Positions 45,091 through 58,265 of a stretch of 64,000 nucleotides of DNA are shown here, piece after piece (the stretch's first letter is position 1; the number at the start of each line of letters is the position of its first letter). The stretch lies in assembly GCF_051014445.1 (NCBI RefSeq), contig NC_135141.1:16368001-16432000 (forward strand), in the 5' to 3' direction. The position numbers were made by a program, and so were the translations under genes. Below the pieces are notes generated by a model, which made no database searches, was not told the origin of the DNA, and saw nothing but the letters and a program-made list of their open reading frames with translations. The stretch comes from Colletes latitarsis. Taxonomy: Eukaryota > Arthropoda > Insecta > Hymenoptera > Colletidae.

Positions 45091-47507
45091 AAGTTGGCTA
45101 CGGAATCCTTTTAAGGTCGTTTATTTTCATCAATCCACATTTTTTCAAACGGTATTACATTGGTGATCCACCATCCCGTAATGATTTATCTAACAATGGG
45201 TCATTTCTGTACAAGAACGGAAATTTAAAAGCTACACTTATACTATTTGCCTTGGTCGTGTCCGACAAGTTACGTGGAAATGAACCCTCGACAGAATACA
45301 AAACTTCTAAATACGATAAGGAAACAAGGTTGTTACAAAAGATAGTTCGTAAAATGAAAAAATTGAAAAAGATAGTATGATATAGGTAAGAAAGCGTAAA
45401 TTGTAGCTTTCATATAATGCTGCAAAAAGTGGTGTAATTTATGGTAATATATGTTGAACAACATACAATTTAGATCTAGAAATGTTCTAATAATTAATAT
45501 TGTTTCATTGGTTCGCAGAAAATCTTGTGTTCATGATAATATTATCAATTGTTGAGAGTATTTAAGGCTATTCTTAATTGTATATTCCTGAAAACTTTTA
45601 AGTACAATTAAAAATAGTCCGAATAAGATCTAAATGATAAGCTTTCGTAGTAAAACTAATTGCTTTCTGTGTACTTGCTAAATATTTGATGCTTTTTAAT
45701 TTTTGAAAATTTCTTTTCACGGTTTCGTTGGCTTCTAGCTAATTGGACGTTGGCACGCACGGTCTCTAATTAAATCGAAAGGCAAATGAGTTAAGTGACT
45801 GGAAGAGAGATCAGTCCTGGAAGGCATTACGAGGCGTATTAGATCAGGCGATTTATTTAACCTTCGTAAAGTCTGCAACGAAGAAAATATTACTCGACAC
45901 TGTGTACATTCCACTTACTCATTTTACCACATTACTCTTAACTCGAGTCTGGTCTTTCTTTCTCCCTTCAGTACACTCGTTGACAATGAATCATGCCGCT
46001 TGAGGGGCATATGGCTCGATTCATGCTACACGTTGCACTTCTATTTAGATGTCACACGACTAAAATGCTAGACGGCGTCGCTACAAAGACATGACATATT
46101 CCGTATAATCATTATGCCACCAATTATATTACGGAATAAACCTAAACCATCGTACATGTTTGAACAATGCTTCATTAACAGATCGACAGTTAACATTTAT
46201 AATAGGTTATTTTAGTGATATATGCATTTAATAGTATGTCACTCACTACATAAGATATAAGTTAATTCTTTTTTTCTTAATAGAGTTTCTGTAAGGAGTA
46301 TAGGATATACTGATTTTGTCTACAAAGAAATTTCAGTGTCAACAAATCCAGTTACTACGTAAAACGAGAAATGGACTCATTATCAAACACTGTTATATTT
46401 CTTGACCTATAATGTCAAAAAAATATAAAAATACGGTGGGCATACCATCTGTGTATCATGCTTATTTCTAAGTTACACCAATTCTAATCTGGGAGTACTT
46501 GGACAAAGAAATTCTTAGAGTGGGGGACGTGAATTTTAATCTCTTGTTACTTCTCTTGGGTCAAATATGACCCAGGGATCGCCCTCTATACTCTATACAC
46601 TATTTTTTTATAATTATTCGTAAACTATAAGTAATGTAAGTAGAATATTTTTAAAACATTTGAAATGACGCAAGTTTGAAAGAATGATGCAAAATTGTGT
46701 AAACTACCAATAAAGAATTAATACGTGTAGTATAAACACGAAAAATAAGTGCCTAGCGATAAGCCTTGTCCATCTATACAATTTTAAAATAAAACAAATA
46801 TCAAGAACCACCTACAAAATTAAAAATTTTATTTCAGATCTCGCAGATCCGAGGAGAGCAGTACGATCGAACAGTATTTTAATTCCTGGATTGATAGCGT
46901 AGTATAAATTTTAAATATTGCAAAATCGTTACTTTGTAAAAATTCGTACGACCGTACAAAATTATTAAAGCGTTTTAATATGATTGCAAAACGATTCTGG
47001 GTATGCGTCACCCCGCGGGAGTGCCTTTCCGAATACAATAGACCGCGTTTCCTGTTCGTTTGTCGCACGCCGCGATTCACAGTTAGATGCGTGGTTACCT
47101 GTTTTAATAATATATGTATGTAGACAGTTATCGTAAACCTGTACACTGATTGTCACATTTGGCCCCAAAGTTTGTTTTTTTCCTTCCGCGAACATCCAAC
47201 GCTGCAAGACCAGTAGCGTCCGTGACCTCGTCGCATCTTCTTTATTAGCATATTATTTCTCGTTTCTTTCCACCATTAAATCCGAGAAACACGCACTACC
47301 CTGCTCTGAGAATTCTATTCCTCTTCTCCCTCCGTTCCGTATCCGTGTTTCGCTTCCTCTTCCGGATCTATATCCGAGATGGAGATCTCTTTGGCCTCCG
47401 TGACCTTTTTCTTACGGTACACGGTAGTCCACGAAACGTCATTTGTCAATTTTTTAAGAAACTATGTTACTTGATTATTTTGTGTATTTTTACGTTGTTT
47501 TATAATG
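45091..47507. other. Unassigned AT-rich DNA
   Basis: The + frame at 45087-45380 (97 codons) has no recognisable motif and lies beside the mariner scrap. The palindrome GGGTCAAATATGACCC lies at about 46559. Confidence 0.4.
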
Positions 47508-49532
47508 TATTGGGTTAGCAACAAAGTAAAAGAAATAAAACTCATATTTTTTATATAAAGAATAAACTTGACTCAATTATGTATTCTCCTTCTTGTTCAA
47601 TCACCTTTTGCCATCTTCCATGCAGTTTCATGGTTCCACGTTCATAGAAATTTTGGTCTTTATCAGCAAAAAACTGAACCAGGTGCGACTTCGGGTCCTC
47701 ATCAGTTTTGAAAGTTTTACTATTCAAAGAGTTTTGTAAATTTCGAAATAAATGATGGCTGTATGGAGGATGCAACATCACTATCCAGTCAAGCCTCAAT
47801 AATTTCTCATGAGAGACGAAAATCAAGAATACCAATTTGTTGATGGAGACATCGTTAAAAAGTTATTAACGTTTAAAGTTCCGTCCGTACTGAATTTTTT
47901 TCTCGAAAAACGATTGTAATTGACCCCTGTAACCGAAAATAATTTTTTCAGAACGATTTGAAATTTTTTTTTTCGTCAAAAAATTTAGGCACTTTTCTGA
48001 ATTTTTTTCTCGGAAATGCGTAGGATTTTGGGGGTATGTCTGTTTACCAAAAATAATTGTAATCGACCCCCGCAACTGAAAATAATTTTTTTAGAACGAT
48101 ATGAAATTTTTTTTTTTCGCCGAAAAATTTAAGAACCTAACCCCTGTCAATTTTTCTTAAAAATTACTTGTTCATTTTTAGTAATTTTGTTTGACGCCCT
48201 ACAGAAAAGTTATCTAATACTTTTTTTTAAGTACCCATGAGCTCTACTTTACAAAAAAGTTTCCTTGAAATATATTTACAATTATAGGAGTTATAGCTGT
48301 TTGAAAATTGGACCACTTTTATGGGGTTTTTCGCATTTTGCGGGGTCAAGAACCAACTTTTCGAATACTTTTGCTATTTGTACATATTCCCCACCAAAAT
48401 ACGCGTAGTTTGCTTTTTTAAACATTAAAATCGTCCAATCCGTTTAGAAGTTATGACGTTTTAAAGATTTGCATGAAAATTCGGGCAGACATTTCTGACC
48501 TCACATTAGATTTTCGATAAGGAATTTTTTTCTCGAAAATGGTTAGGATTTCGAGGGTATGTCTATTGACCAAAAATGCTTGTATTTGGCCCCTGTAATT
48601 AAATATAATTTTTTTAGCATGATTTGAAATTTTTTAATTTTGTCGAAAAATTTTTTGACCTATTCGAATTTTTTTCTCGAAAATGCGTAGGATTTCGGGG
48701 GTATGTCTATTCACCAAAAACGATTGTAATTGACCCCTGCAACCAAAAATAATTTTTCCAGAACGATTTGAAATTTTTTAATTTAATGTTTTAATAACTT
48801 TTTAACGAAGCCTAAATCGAAAAATTGATATTCTTAATTTTCAACTTATTATAGTCTCTAGAATCTCCCATTAAAATTTTTCTTAGGGGTGGCCGAACAT
48901 CTTGTATGTGGTTTGTGCTGATTTATTACGCTTGAACAATGATCGTTTTCGAATGAGATTACTGTAGATTACTGTTTTATTGCATTTAAGTGAATTTTCT
49001 TCAATTTATGCAGAACTCAAATATCAAGCTTCTTAGCGAGCCCAAGATATTTTAAGTGGTTTTTAATTATTGTGTGCGATACATTTAACCTTTCTGCAAT
49101 TTCTCGAACAGTTATATGACGATTCTCTTCAATTATGGCTTTAATTGGTCATTATCAACCTCAATAGATCGACCAGAACGTTGGGCATCTTTGAGTAAAA
49201 AATTTCCAAAACGGAATGTTTTAAACCAATTCTGACAGATACGTTCTGTTATGCAATCAACACCATAAACGTCTACTATCTCTTAGTGAGTCTCAGCAGC
49301 TTTTTTCCTTTTACGGAAATAAAAAAGTAGAATATGACGAAAATGTTCATTTCTGCACTTCATATTAAAATGGACACTAAATTAACAGTTATAGACAAAA
49401 TTAGGCATAACTTGCTTCTGGTGTAACCTAAATGACCGATATCAAATACCACAAAGAAAAAAAACATAACACTGACGCTATTCTTGCAAAGCAATTACAA
49501 CGCTCTCTATGCGTGACAAACGAAACCCAATT
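47508..49532 (-). pseudogene. Mariner element (mellifera-like), decayed and interrupted by repeat copy 11
   Basis: The left terminus TTGGGTTAGCAACAAAGTA follows TA, and a worn AACCCAA end lies at 49524-49530. On the minus strand the N-terminal half is at about 48930-49365 (LKDAQRSGRSIEVDNDQ, HITVREIAERLNVSH helix-turn-helix). The C-terminal end is at 47570-47812 (MLHPPYSHHLFRNLQNSL with a small deletion, then MKLHGRWQKVIEQEGEYII). The part between is replaced by 1.1 kb of modular repeat. Confidence 0.8.
47813..48906 (-). repeat. CAGGG-TIR repeat, copy 11, nested in mariner
   Basis: Starts inside the usual left TIR (AGACGAAAATCAAGAATACC), lacking its outer 70 bp. The interior is inverse, with one long and several short modules. 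The right end is GGTGGCCGAACATCTTGTA. Confidence 0.85.
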
Positions 49533-50850
49533 ATATAATTTCAGTTTGATCATATTATGGTGATAGTTGCCTTAGAGGGGACATTCGAGTTGTTTGGTAG
49601 ATTTATGACGTCCCCTCAAAGGCAGCCGAGTGCAAGAGGTTAACTAGTAAAAGTCCAAGTGCCGAGCCTCGGCAGAATTTAATCGACAGGGAAGAAAAAT
49701 TCTGATTCAACGCGCGATCGTATCTTGGAATTATAGAATTTACGCGCTTTCTATTTCTATGGAGGAGATTTCGCGAGAATTGACGGCTCCTCGATCGTTC
49801 GACGAGCTCGAGTCTCGCTGCTTGCGCAGCAATTACGCTCTCTAATCGAGACTGATACCACTTTGACACTCTTTCTCCAGCGGGATGACTCAGCAGTCGG
49901 TATCAGCAGCGTGTGCAGCCTCGCGGCGATCTTTATTTCCCTTCGAGATTCAACGTGGATAACGTCCAACGGTGAAGCATGTTCGTAGATCTTCAGAAGG
50001 ATCCGCGACCATGAACTTTGTCCTCTTTCTCCCTCTGCCAGTTTCTTTATTTCTCGCGTTTAGTGTTCGTGCTTCGAGCAGCACGCGACCATCGAGATAG
50101 AATCCCCGGGGAAAGAGAATCGGTCGACGAGTGACCGGTTTCACTGTCGATAGCAGAGATATTCCTCCCGGATTTGCATGAATATTCCCCCCGAGCGTTC
50201 TCCGCTTCCGGTTGCCGTCTCTGTCGCTCGCGACCGCGCAACTTCTTTTCTCCGACTGTCTCGTAAAGTTGTCGAGGGAACGGGGAAGAATTGATGTAAA
50301 TTGCGGCAACGGTACGATCGTCGGGATTACAATAATTTGAGGTCATTACTGGCAGAGTGTTAAGACCAGAGCGGAGCCGCGTAATTACGCGTCGTCGCGC
50401 GATCTTACGTTCTGCGAGCGTTGCGAATACTTCTCTCCCGCCAGGGATCAAGGACATTTGTATCCAGAGATAGAGTGCCTGGATATAAAACGGGCTCGTT
50501 GTACGATTAATTTTCGTATTAATCACCCGGACTGCCCGACAAGAATCTTCTACGTTCGTCGTCAAAATTATAGACTTCCCACATCGAATCAAGTATTTTT
50601 GATTTTATGTCTCAGCTTTACAATTCCTTTACTACCACAGTAAATTTCCGATTATCCAGCACTCGGTTAACCGGAATGTCAAAGTTATTTCACACAAACA
50701 AAGAAGTCACAACCGCATGCATCCAGCAGTGACGTTGATACTAAACAATTTTATCTATTTTATGTAATGTATTACTACATTACCCATGGTAGTGTGTATT
50801 AAAAATAACAAACAAATTTTGTCGCGAAGCGAAATACTTAAGAATAGGTC
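49533..50850. other. GC-rich region 49600-50480, no exon recognised
   Basis: Long open frames on the minus strand (49603-49869, 50047-50592) reflect composition. I see no domain or splice pattern. It could be a promoter or untranslated exon region. Confidence 0.3.
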
Positions 50851-51027
50851 TTTTATGTTACATATCATCCATGTATGGGACTGAAACGTTTGGTGGCTTG
50901 GGCGTTGGCCCGATTATTTAGCGCACAACCCCTCGAACGGGGTTGACTCACGACGTATGTGCACACCCGGCCCAGTTTCATTGCCTTATATGGTAATGCC
51001 CCGCCACTGTACTGAGTAATTTTCCAG

Positions 51028-51066
51028 TATATAAGGACCGCATTTTCCTACTCGTGGAGCTCAGTT
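51028..51066 (+). promoter_or_regulatory. TATA box plus initiator-like site, possibly of an LTR
   Basis: TATATAAG at 51028-51035 and TCAGTT at 51061-51066 (arthropod Inr consensus) are 33 bp apart. The surrounding 50860-51305 looks LTR-like (dense GC-rich U3/U5 style sequence), and AATAAA lies at about 53129 beyond the inserted element, but no LTR borders could be fixed. Confidence 0.4.
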
Positions 51067-51308
51067 TTTCTCAAAACCTCTCGAGACGACGTCACTTTGA
51101 CACTCGAAGCAAGATCGGGCTATAATCCCCTTTGAGCAACTATTCACCCTAGCGGTTTTAATTGTGGGTGTTCAATCGACTAATCGAGTGAGTAGCTCCC
51201 GCGAACGCGCCGCGTAAACGCCGATTTAAAACTCTCGCCGTCGTGGCAACCCAGCGATAGTACTGGTTTTGTTAATACACCTTTTGTACTTGAGCACCTA
51301 ACAGAATA

Positions 51309-53093
51309 TACAGGGTGGGGCAGTAACTATTAGCACCTCAGATATCTTCGAAACTATAAGTTTCACAAAAATATTTGCTAAAGTAAATTGCACAGTACGA
51401 AGAGCGCTATTGGGTGGCGATAATAGTTTTTTTGCAGGTGGAGATACTTCGGACATTTGAAGGTCGCATCCATTTTTTTAAATGGATCGGTATGTTTTTG
51501 CTTCCGTATCACGATAGAGGATCTTAAAACGAGTTCAACGACCTATTACACAAAGTCATTGAAGGTCATAGAAAGTAGAGAAAGGCGATAATACTTACGG
51601 TTTTGGTAGTAAATGAAACATGTTTATAGTAGGTGTTCGAAATGATGACCATCACTGTCAATGCACCGTTGGATTCTTTTTACGATTGATCGACTTGCAA
51701 GTCTTACAGCGTCAGAACTTATTGATGCACAGGCTGCAATAATTCGCTGTTGCATATCGTCAGATGTAGTTGGTACTTCTTTGTACACTTTCTCTTTCAG
51801 TGTTCCCCACAGAAAGAAATCTAAAGGTGTTATGTCTGGTGAACGAGCTGCCCACGATATTGGATTCGAAATTTTTCATCGAGTTCCCTTCGCGCAATCG
51901 ATGAATAATGTGCTGGGCATCCATCATGTTGATACCACATGGTTTGTCGTGTAAATAAAGGTAACTCTTCTAGCAAAAGACCCAATGTATCCTTAATAAA
52001 ATTAGCATAGACGTTGCCATTGAAATTTCCATTGATAAAATAAGGTCCAATAATTTTATCATCTATGATACCGCACCATACATTCACAGACCATTGTTTT
52101 TGATGTTCAACCTGTCGCAGCCAATGTGGATTTTCCGCTGCCTATAAATGCATCTTATGCAAATTAACATTCCCGTGATTTGTGAATGTTGCTTGATCAG
52201 TAAATAAGACGGTATTAAAAAAAAGCTCATTGTTTTGAATCTGACGTATAGCCCATCGACAAAACTCAACGCGATTCATGAAGTCGTTCCCATGCAATTC
52301 TTGGTGAAGACTAACGTGATGTGACGGTGCAAAATGCGAAGTACGCTCCTCCTACTAATGCCAGATTCGCGTTCAATTTGTCGCCAACTAATATGAGAAT
52401 TTCTAGAGCACACCGATTTCCATTTCTTCGTTAATTACTCGTTTCTGACGTTCACTTTTACGAACACTTAAACTACCGGTTTGCCTAAGTTTATCATACA
52501 CATTTTTAAATGTTTGACGCGAAGGCTGAGACCGATGTGGATATCGTTCAGCATACAAGTTTGTAGCCCTTACAGAATTTTGTTGGCATTCGCCATAAAT
52601 AAGAAGCATATCAAGCTGCTCTTCAAACGGATACATCGTGCCGGATTGACCGATTTATCGACACTAATCTTATGATGTTTATCTTACTCTGCAAACTATT
52701 AAAGTGTCCTTCAAGCAGTGTTTATTCTCAGTGAAGTAAACGGTAAGCATTACGCATTCCTCTACTGTTGACAATACGTATGTTTCATTCACTACCAAAA
52801 CCATAAGTATTATCGCCTTTCTCTACTTTCTATGACCTTCAATGACCTTGTGTAATAGGTCGTTGAACTCGTTTTAAGATCCTCTATCGTGATACGGAAG
52901 CAAAAACAATACCGATCCATTTAAAAAAATGGATGTGACCTTCAAATGTCCGAAGTACCTCCACCTGCAAAAAAACTATTATCGCCACCCAATAGCGCCC
53001 TTCGTACTGTGCAATTTACTTTAGCAAATATTTCTGTGAAACTTATAGTTTCGAAGATATCTGAGATGCTAATAGTTACTGCCCCACCCTGTA
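51309..53093 (-). mobile_element. Tc1/mariner-superfamily transposon with 313-bp terminal inverted repeats
   Basis: TA, then TACAGGGTGGGGCAGTAACT, and the exact inverse at the right end, TA on both sides. Arms 51309-51621 and 52780-53093 differ at about nine positions by eye (about 97% identity). Between them lies one transposase on the minus strand. Confidence 0.9.
51624..52636 (-). pseudogene. DDE transposase of the long-TIR element, frameshifted
   Basis: Start at 52636 (MYPFEEQLDMLLIYGECQQN, a DUF4817-like N-terminal helix-turn-helix), a TDQATFTNHG first-Asp region, WYQHDGCPAHYS for the second Asp, and an SPD/LDFFLWG-like C-terminus in another frame ending at 51624. At least two frame breaks and several stops, so it is inactive. 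Confidence 0.8.
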
Positions 53094-53248
53094 TACTAGT
53101 AGTTACACTGATCTGCATTATTTAATCAATAAAACCCTGAACCATATTAACGGAAAGACGGGGGAGTATCTCACGGACCCGGTACACCTTTACCGCTCGA
53201 GGTGTACCATTACGATAGAGCAAAGATCCTAAAATTTCCTAAAAACCT

Positions 53249-53391
53249 ACGTGGCTCCCAGGGTATAAAGCCCCTGGTTCGTCCACTCCTTTCTAGCGGC
53301 TCCCAGGGTATAGAGCCCCTGGTTCGTCCGTGAAACCATACATTTCTCCTTCTAAATTTAACCCCGTGGCTCCCAGGGTACAGAGCCCTTG
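53249..53391 (+). repeat. Three copies of a GGCTCCCAGGGTATA motif
   Basis: GTGGCTCCCAGGGTATAAAG, then CCCCTGGTTCGTCC, occurs at about 53250, 53299 and 53362. Each unit can fold (CCAGGG against CCCTGG). The minus-strand frame repeats RTRGSIPWEP. Confidence 0.65.
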
Positions 53392-54033
53392 GAACTCCTT
53401 TCTCTCTCCCAACCATACCTAAAACCACCGGTCGAGTACTGCCCTCGACCGAATCCAGGATCTCGCGCTCGCGCTCGTAACATTTAGAACGAAGGGCATT
53501 TGAGCCCAATACAGGTAGCTGGATTTTTAGGACTACGACCATTAAGTATTTTTGCGACCAGAACCGTCCATAAACCCAGAGTTCCTCGACAGCTGCACCT
53601 CACGTGTTAATCACCCCAATAAACCTTCCCGGTTAATTAAACGTACAAATTTCCCCAAAATGTTTAAACATTCAAGCTCCGCCCCAAGATTAGTTCCTGA
53701 TCCACCCGCTTCGCAACCAGCCTATTAGAATTCATACATCTCACCTTTTCACAAAATACATCTAACCAATCGTAACCGTGACCAAGTCGAAAAGCGCGCA
53801 AACACAACTCCGACCAGAGAACCTTTTCGAACTCCGATTGAGACAGACCAACACTCTAGACCTCGTCAGCTTTAATCTTGTAAAATAAAAAGGTTAACGT
53901 ACATTCACAAGTCTTGCTGTTTCACGAAACCCTAAACACTCACACTAATTTAAGTAGGCGTGTGAGGTACGCGTTCAAGAGAGCAAATACGTATTTCAAT
54001 ACGCGTACAATACAAATTTTGAAGAAAAATATT
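53392..54033. other. Unassigned
   Basis: No coding or repeat signal noted. The minus frame 53210-53542 spans the triplicated motif and is not convincing. Confidence 0.35.
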
Positions 54034-54240
54034 ACGGCGAAATTGAAGTTTCAAATCATTCCGAAAAAATTATTTTTGGTTGCGGGGGTCAATTACAATA
54101 ATTTTTGGTGAATACACATACCCCCAAAATCCTACTCAGTTTTGAGAAAAAAATTTCTTACCGAAATTATGTGTGACCAGGGACATGAATGATTCCCCTG
54201 AAATCTCATGCGTATGTTTAAAACAGCATAACTTCTGGTC
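54034..54240 (+). repeat. CAGGG-TIR repeat family, copy 12 (fragment)
   Basis: One short module (GGTTGCGGGGGTCAATTACA) and the start of a long module (AAACAGCATAACTTCTG). No termini. Confidence 0.75.
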
Positions 54241-56289
54241 TACTTATACATACACCTCGTCTGTGATTATATTCCTCGTTTTTATCACTTCATCTGTATC
54301 CTGAGTATCCTGAATAATCAGATTTTTACTGTACCGTGTTTCCAACCATACGTGACATTCGAGTTAATTAATATAACAAGTTTCATAAAACTGCTGTATA
54401 CCTCGCTTACCTTAATATAAAAAACAAGACATTGTCTAGATTTATAAGAAAACATTATGAATTGAAATAAAATAAAAACATTATATTTTGATTAACTAAA
54501 CTCCATGTTTTAACGTAAATGAGACAAAAGAGTGGGAATTGCAAAATGTTCCCTTTCGGCCTTATTTTTTTCTCGAGAGTCTCGCTGCGCCACGAAAGGG
54601 TGGAAATCCGGTCCGAGACGCGATTAGTATTCTTGATCCGTGCGTTGTGGCGTTAACTGTAAAACGAACAGCGGCTCGGCGGACGGTTCTTCGGAAGAAC
54701 GAAATACTCGGAAATTTCTGCAATTAAACCGTCCGACAAACGTGACGCCGAATCGAGGAAAACCGAACAGGAAGCTTCGACGTGGGCGTGACTTCGTTTC
54801 CAACATAAAACGGTCTCACGAGCCACTTCCTCTAAGAACTTGTAAGGCTGTCGCCATATTGAATCTTAAACAGGCGCATGTTTGAACTTTACGCAGATGC
54901 TCGTTATTTATGAAAGACATTTAACCCGTTATTCTGTACAATTATCATATTTAAACCCCGAGTTGCGTGTGCGATTTGAAAGTTATTGGTTAATTAACGC
55001 GAACATTACGCGAGGATATGACAATTTATTTCTGTCGAGGTCAGCAGAAAATGATGCCAAGGCCTATGATTTTGCCAGGCTAATGTGGAGCGATCCGTGC
55101 GAGAAATCGATCACACGTTGCAATTAGGGACATAGTAGCGAGAAGCGTAAATGCGTCGTTTCGTTCTACCGACTACATATTAGCCGATTTGCGGCGTATT
55201 GCGTCATGGCGGTATAATATAACGATCATTATCGCGGCTAAGAGTACGGAAGCGGACTGATCGAGTCGGCAGGGTGCGGGACCCCCACTGATCTCACGAG
55301 AATCGAGAAATTAGATCGAAGACACCGCGATCTTCGAGGGTGATCGCTGGGATTACTGTTGGATGATCAGTTTATTTTCCTACATAAACAATGTCTTCCT
55401 CCGACTGATTACTTTGTACAGTTATCTTCCTAAAGCATTAAGCAGTCCAGTCTCACAGTCTTATTATCCATTATCCTCTCTCTATCGAACACTCTAATAT
55501 ACCAAATGAGCTAAATAAAAATATGTTACAAGCTGTTTCCTCAAAAACCAATGAAGGCACACACAATTAATAAAATTGTCAACTTGATTTGGTCACCTTT
55601 CTTCTTTTCAATTAAAAAAGAAATTTCTGAAGATTGATGCAAGATCTAGAAAGAAGAGTGATGTACAACTTCTCGAATCGTAGCTTTCAATGTTCTTATT
55701 TATTCACATAAAACTGCGTGTAATCAGTCGAACTGTTCGCTATTCTACGTGGTCCAAATAAAAATTATTTTTTATATAATTAAGCGATTCTCTCGAGTAT
55801 TTGTTTAGAATTGCAATGACTGCCAGACGCGAATTGTGATTTAATCGTTCCTCGAACGATCAAATCCATCCGTCATGCGAAACATCGCTCGTATCAGATG
55901 ACGACAAATGAAGCGGTTCTACAAATTGATAAGTCGTGATCGCAAGAAAAAAAAATGAAGCGAAAAGTCGTTAATCGTTACACGATACGCAACATTAGAT
56001 TGCAATGAAGAACACGCGATTATTAATTGCCACAATTTCCCAGCGAGTCGCTAACCGCCGAGGACACAAGTTGCGGATCACGTTAATTAAGCGACCGCGT
56101 ACGTTTTCGTAGTTATGCAAATAAATCGCGTTCGTCGTCTCTCTACATACGTAATTCAATTAGTCGCTGTTCATCGATCTCCACGCTCGAGCATGAGTTA
56201 TCTGTTTTGCTAGAATGCAAAAAAACACGATTTTTGGATTTCCTCAACCGAAACTTACTAATTCCAAGCCTATCGTGTCTTAATCCTTG
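54241..56289. other. Unassigned
   Basis: 54540-54900 is GC-richer with short open frames lacking motifs. The remainder is AT-rich. No exon placed. Confidence 0.35.
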
Positions 56290-56294
56290 CACCT

Positions 56295-56600
56295 TATAGG
56301 GTGATTCCGAAGTGTGAGACAAATTGGACGATCTTGACGGACAGTAAAGAGCAACGTCGGCTGGAAATGTGCACTTTTCTTTACGTACGCAACGAGAAAG
56401 TACTATTTTTACGTTGAATTGTTACCTGCGACGAGGAAAAAAAGATAAAGTACCAAGGTGTATGCCTAAACCAAGTTTTTGTTCAACAAAAATTATGATA
56501 ACTGTTTGGTGGTCTGCAGTAGCTATTAAAAAAAAGGGATACATGTATTCGTTGAACGAAATGTACTAATCGTTTACTTTGAATAATAAATATTATATTT
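56295..56600 (+). pseudogene. Mariner transposase fragment
   Basis: Across frames: VRNEKVLF and IVTCDE (first catalytic Asp region), then KPSFCSTKIMITVWWSAVA, the conserved PKP...KxMxxVWW segment. A stop follows within 20 codons. Confidence 0.7.
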
Positions 56601-57499
56601 AATAGAAATGTAATTGCTAAGCGTTATATTTTAAGTTTGGGACATGTCTCAATTACCTCTGTAATAATAATGTTTGTTGGTTATGTAAATGATCGTAAAA
56701 AAACACTTTATTACGAAGACTTGTATTAATTAAGAAGGAAAAACTAAAATTAGGAAATAAATCACTACTCGAGGCGCTTGTGTCGTCTCTTTTGCCATCT
56801 GTTGGAAGATTATAGCTAAAGCGCATAAGCGTATCTGGTGGGAAATTTTTCGCGGCTGTAGAAGGCGTATGTGCTTAAGAGATGCGTAACAGGATCGAAA
56901 GTTCGTAATCGATGCGAGGCAGGTTGGCCGCGAGAGTGATAAAACAGGAGCGGCTGAGACTTCGTAACGGTGATTTCATTCCGGTTCCTTTTGCCGCGGC
57001 GATATACGCCGGCCCGATTACGACGGCTGCCAGCGGTAAATCACTGATCATCAGTGATCATTAGCGGTCCGCGATTCTGTCGATAGGACCGCGGGAAACG
57101 ACGGAATCGCCTCGAAAGGGACTGCATATGGTCGCTGGAGATCGCAGAGGTACCGAACGCTCTAACATCGGTTGATATCTTGCTGGTATCTTCCTGATAC
57201 CTTCTCGCTAAGTGCGTGGTGACTCGATAATCCTATCTCCTTCGGAGAACTACTATTTTTTCTGTCCCGTTGCTTACTGTTGCGCGATTCTGATATATGA
57301 AAGGAACGAACCGTAGGACAAAGAGGAAACGAAGACTACACTTAGGATCGTAAGGTTAACAATTCTTGAGTCCTCGTTTCCTCTTTCTTCCATGCTTGTT
57401 ACTCTCATGTATCAGAATTATGCAATAGCAAACAAGGAATACGTGTATCGTTCAACGCCTTAGAAAAAGATGTACATGATAACAGAGCCACTGTTAGTT
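56601..57499. other. Unassigned, partly GC-rich
   Basis: Includes the short palindrome ACTGATCATCAGTGATCA near 57045; nothing else was recognised. Confidence 0.35.
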
Positions 57500-58265
57500 A
57501 GAAAACCTTCCTCTATAAAGTGGTTTTCGGTTTTTATCGATCCGACTTTCCGTTTCGGAGATATTGTAATTTATGTGAAAGGTAATTTCTTTAACTCGAC
57601 TACGATCTCGCTCGGCGCCTCAGAAAGGCCTATTAATGCGTATTAAAAATCATAAAACTTTAGACGCGTGCAATTCCGAAACTATTAGTGTTTTATTAAT
57701 TATTGAGGCATTGTTGGCAGCGGCAAAGCCTCCTCTTTAAAATGGTTTTTGGTTTTTATCGATTCGACTTTTCGTTTCGGAGATATCGTAATTTATGTAA
57801 AAGGTAATTTTTTTAACTCGACTACGATCTCGCTCGGCGCCTCAGAAAGGCCTCTTAATGCGTATTAAAAATCATAAAACTTTAGACGCGTGCAGTTCCG
57901 AAACTATTAGTGTTTTATTAATTATTGAGGCATTGTTAGCAGCGGCAAAGCCTCCTCTTTAAAATGGTTTTTGGTTTTTGTCGATCCGACTTTCCGTTTC
58001 GGAGATATCGTAATTTATGTAAAAGGTAATTTTTTTAATTCGACTATGATTTCGCTCGGCGCCTCAGAAAGGCCTATTAATGCGTATTAAAAATCATAAA
58101 ACTTTAGACCCGTGCAGTTCCGAAACTATTAGTGTTTTATTAATTATTGAGGCACTGTTAGCAGCGGCAAAGCCTCCTCTTTAAAATGGTTTTTAGTTTT
58201 TGTAGATCCGACTTTCCGTTTCGGAGATATCGTAATTTATGTAAAAGGTAATTTCTTTAATTCGA
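57500..58265 (+). repeat. 222-bp tandem repeat, about 3.4 copies
   Basis: The phrase CCGACTTTYCGTTTCGGAGA recurs at about 57542, 57764, 57985 and 58207, a constant 222-bp step. Units carry CTCAGAAAGGCCTATTAATG and ATTATTGAGGCATTGTTAGC and are nearly identical. Confidence 0.9.

Noticed and set aside
45087..45380. 97-codon plus-strand frame as a gene
   Set aside because: No motif, AT-driven composition, directly beside an antisense mariner scrap.
50047..50592. 181-codon minus-strand frame
   Set aside because: GC-rich region where several frames stay open by composition; no motif or family resemblance.
57500..58265. Regularly spaced repeats as a CRISPR array
   Set aside because: The units are contiguous 222-bp tandem copies without unique spacers, and the DNA is from an animal nucleus.
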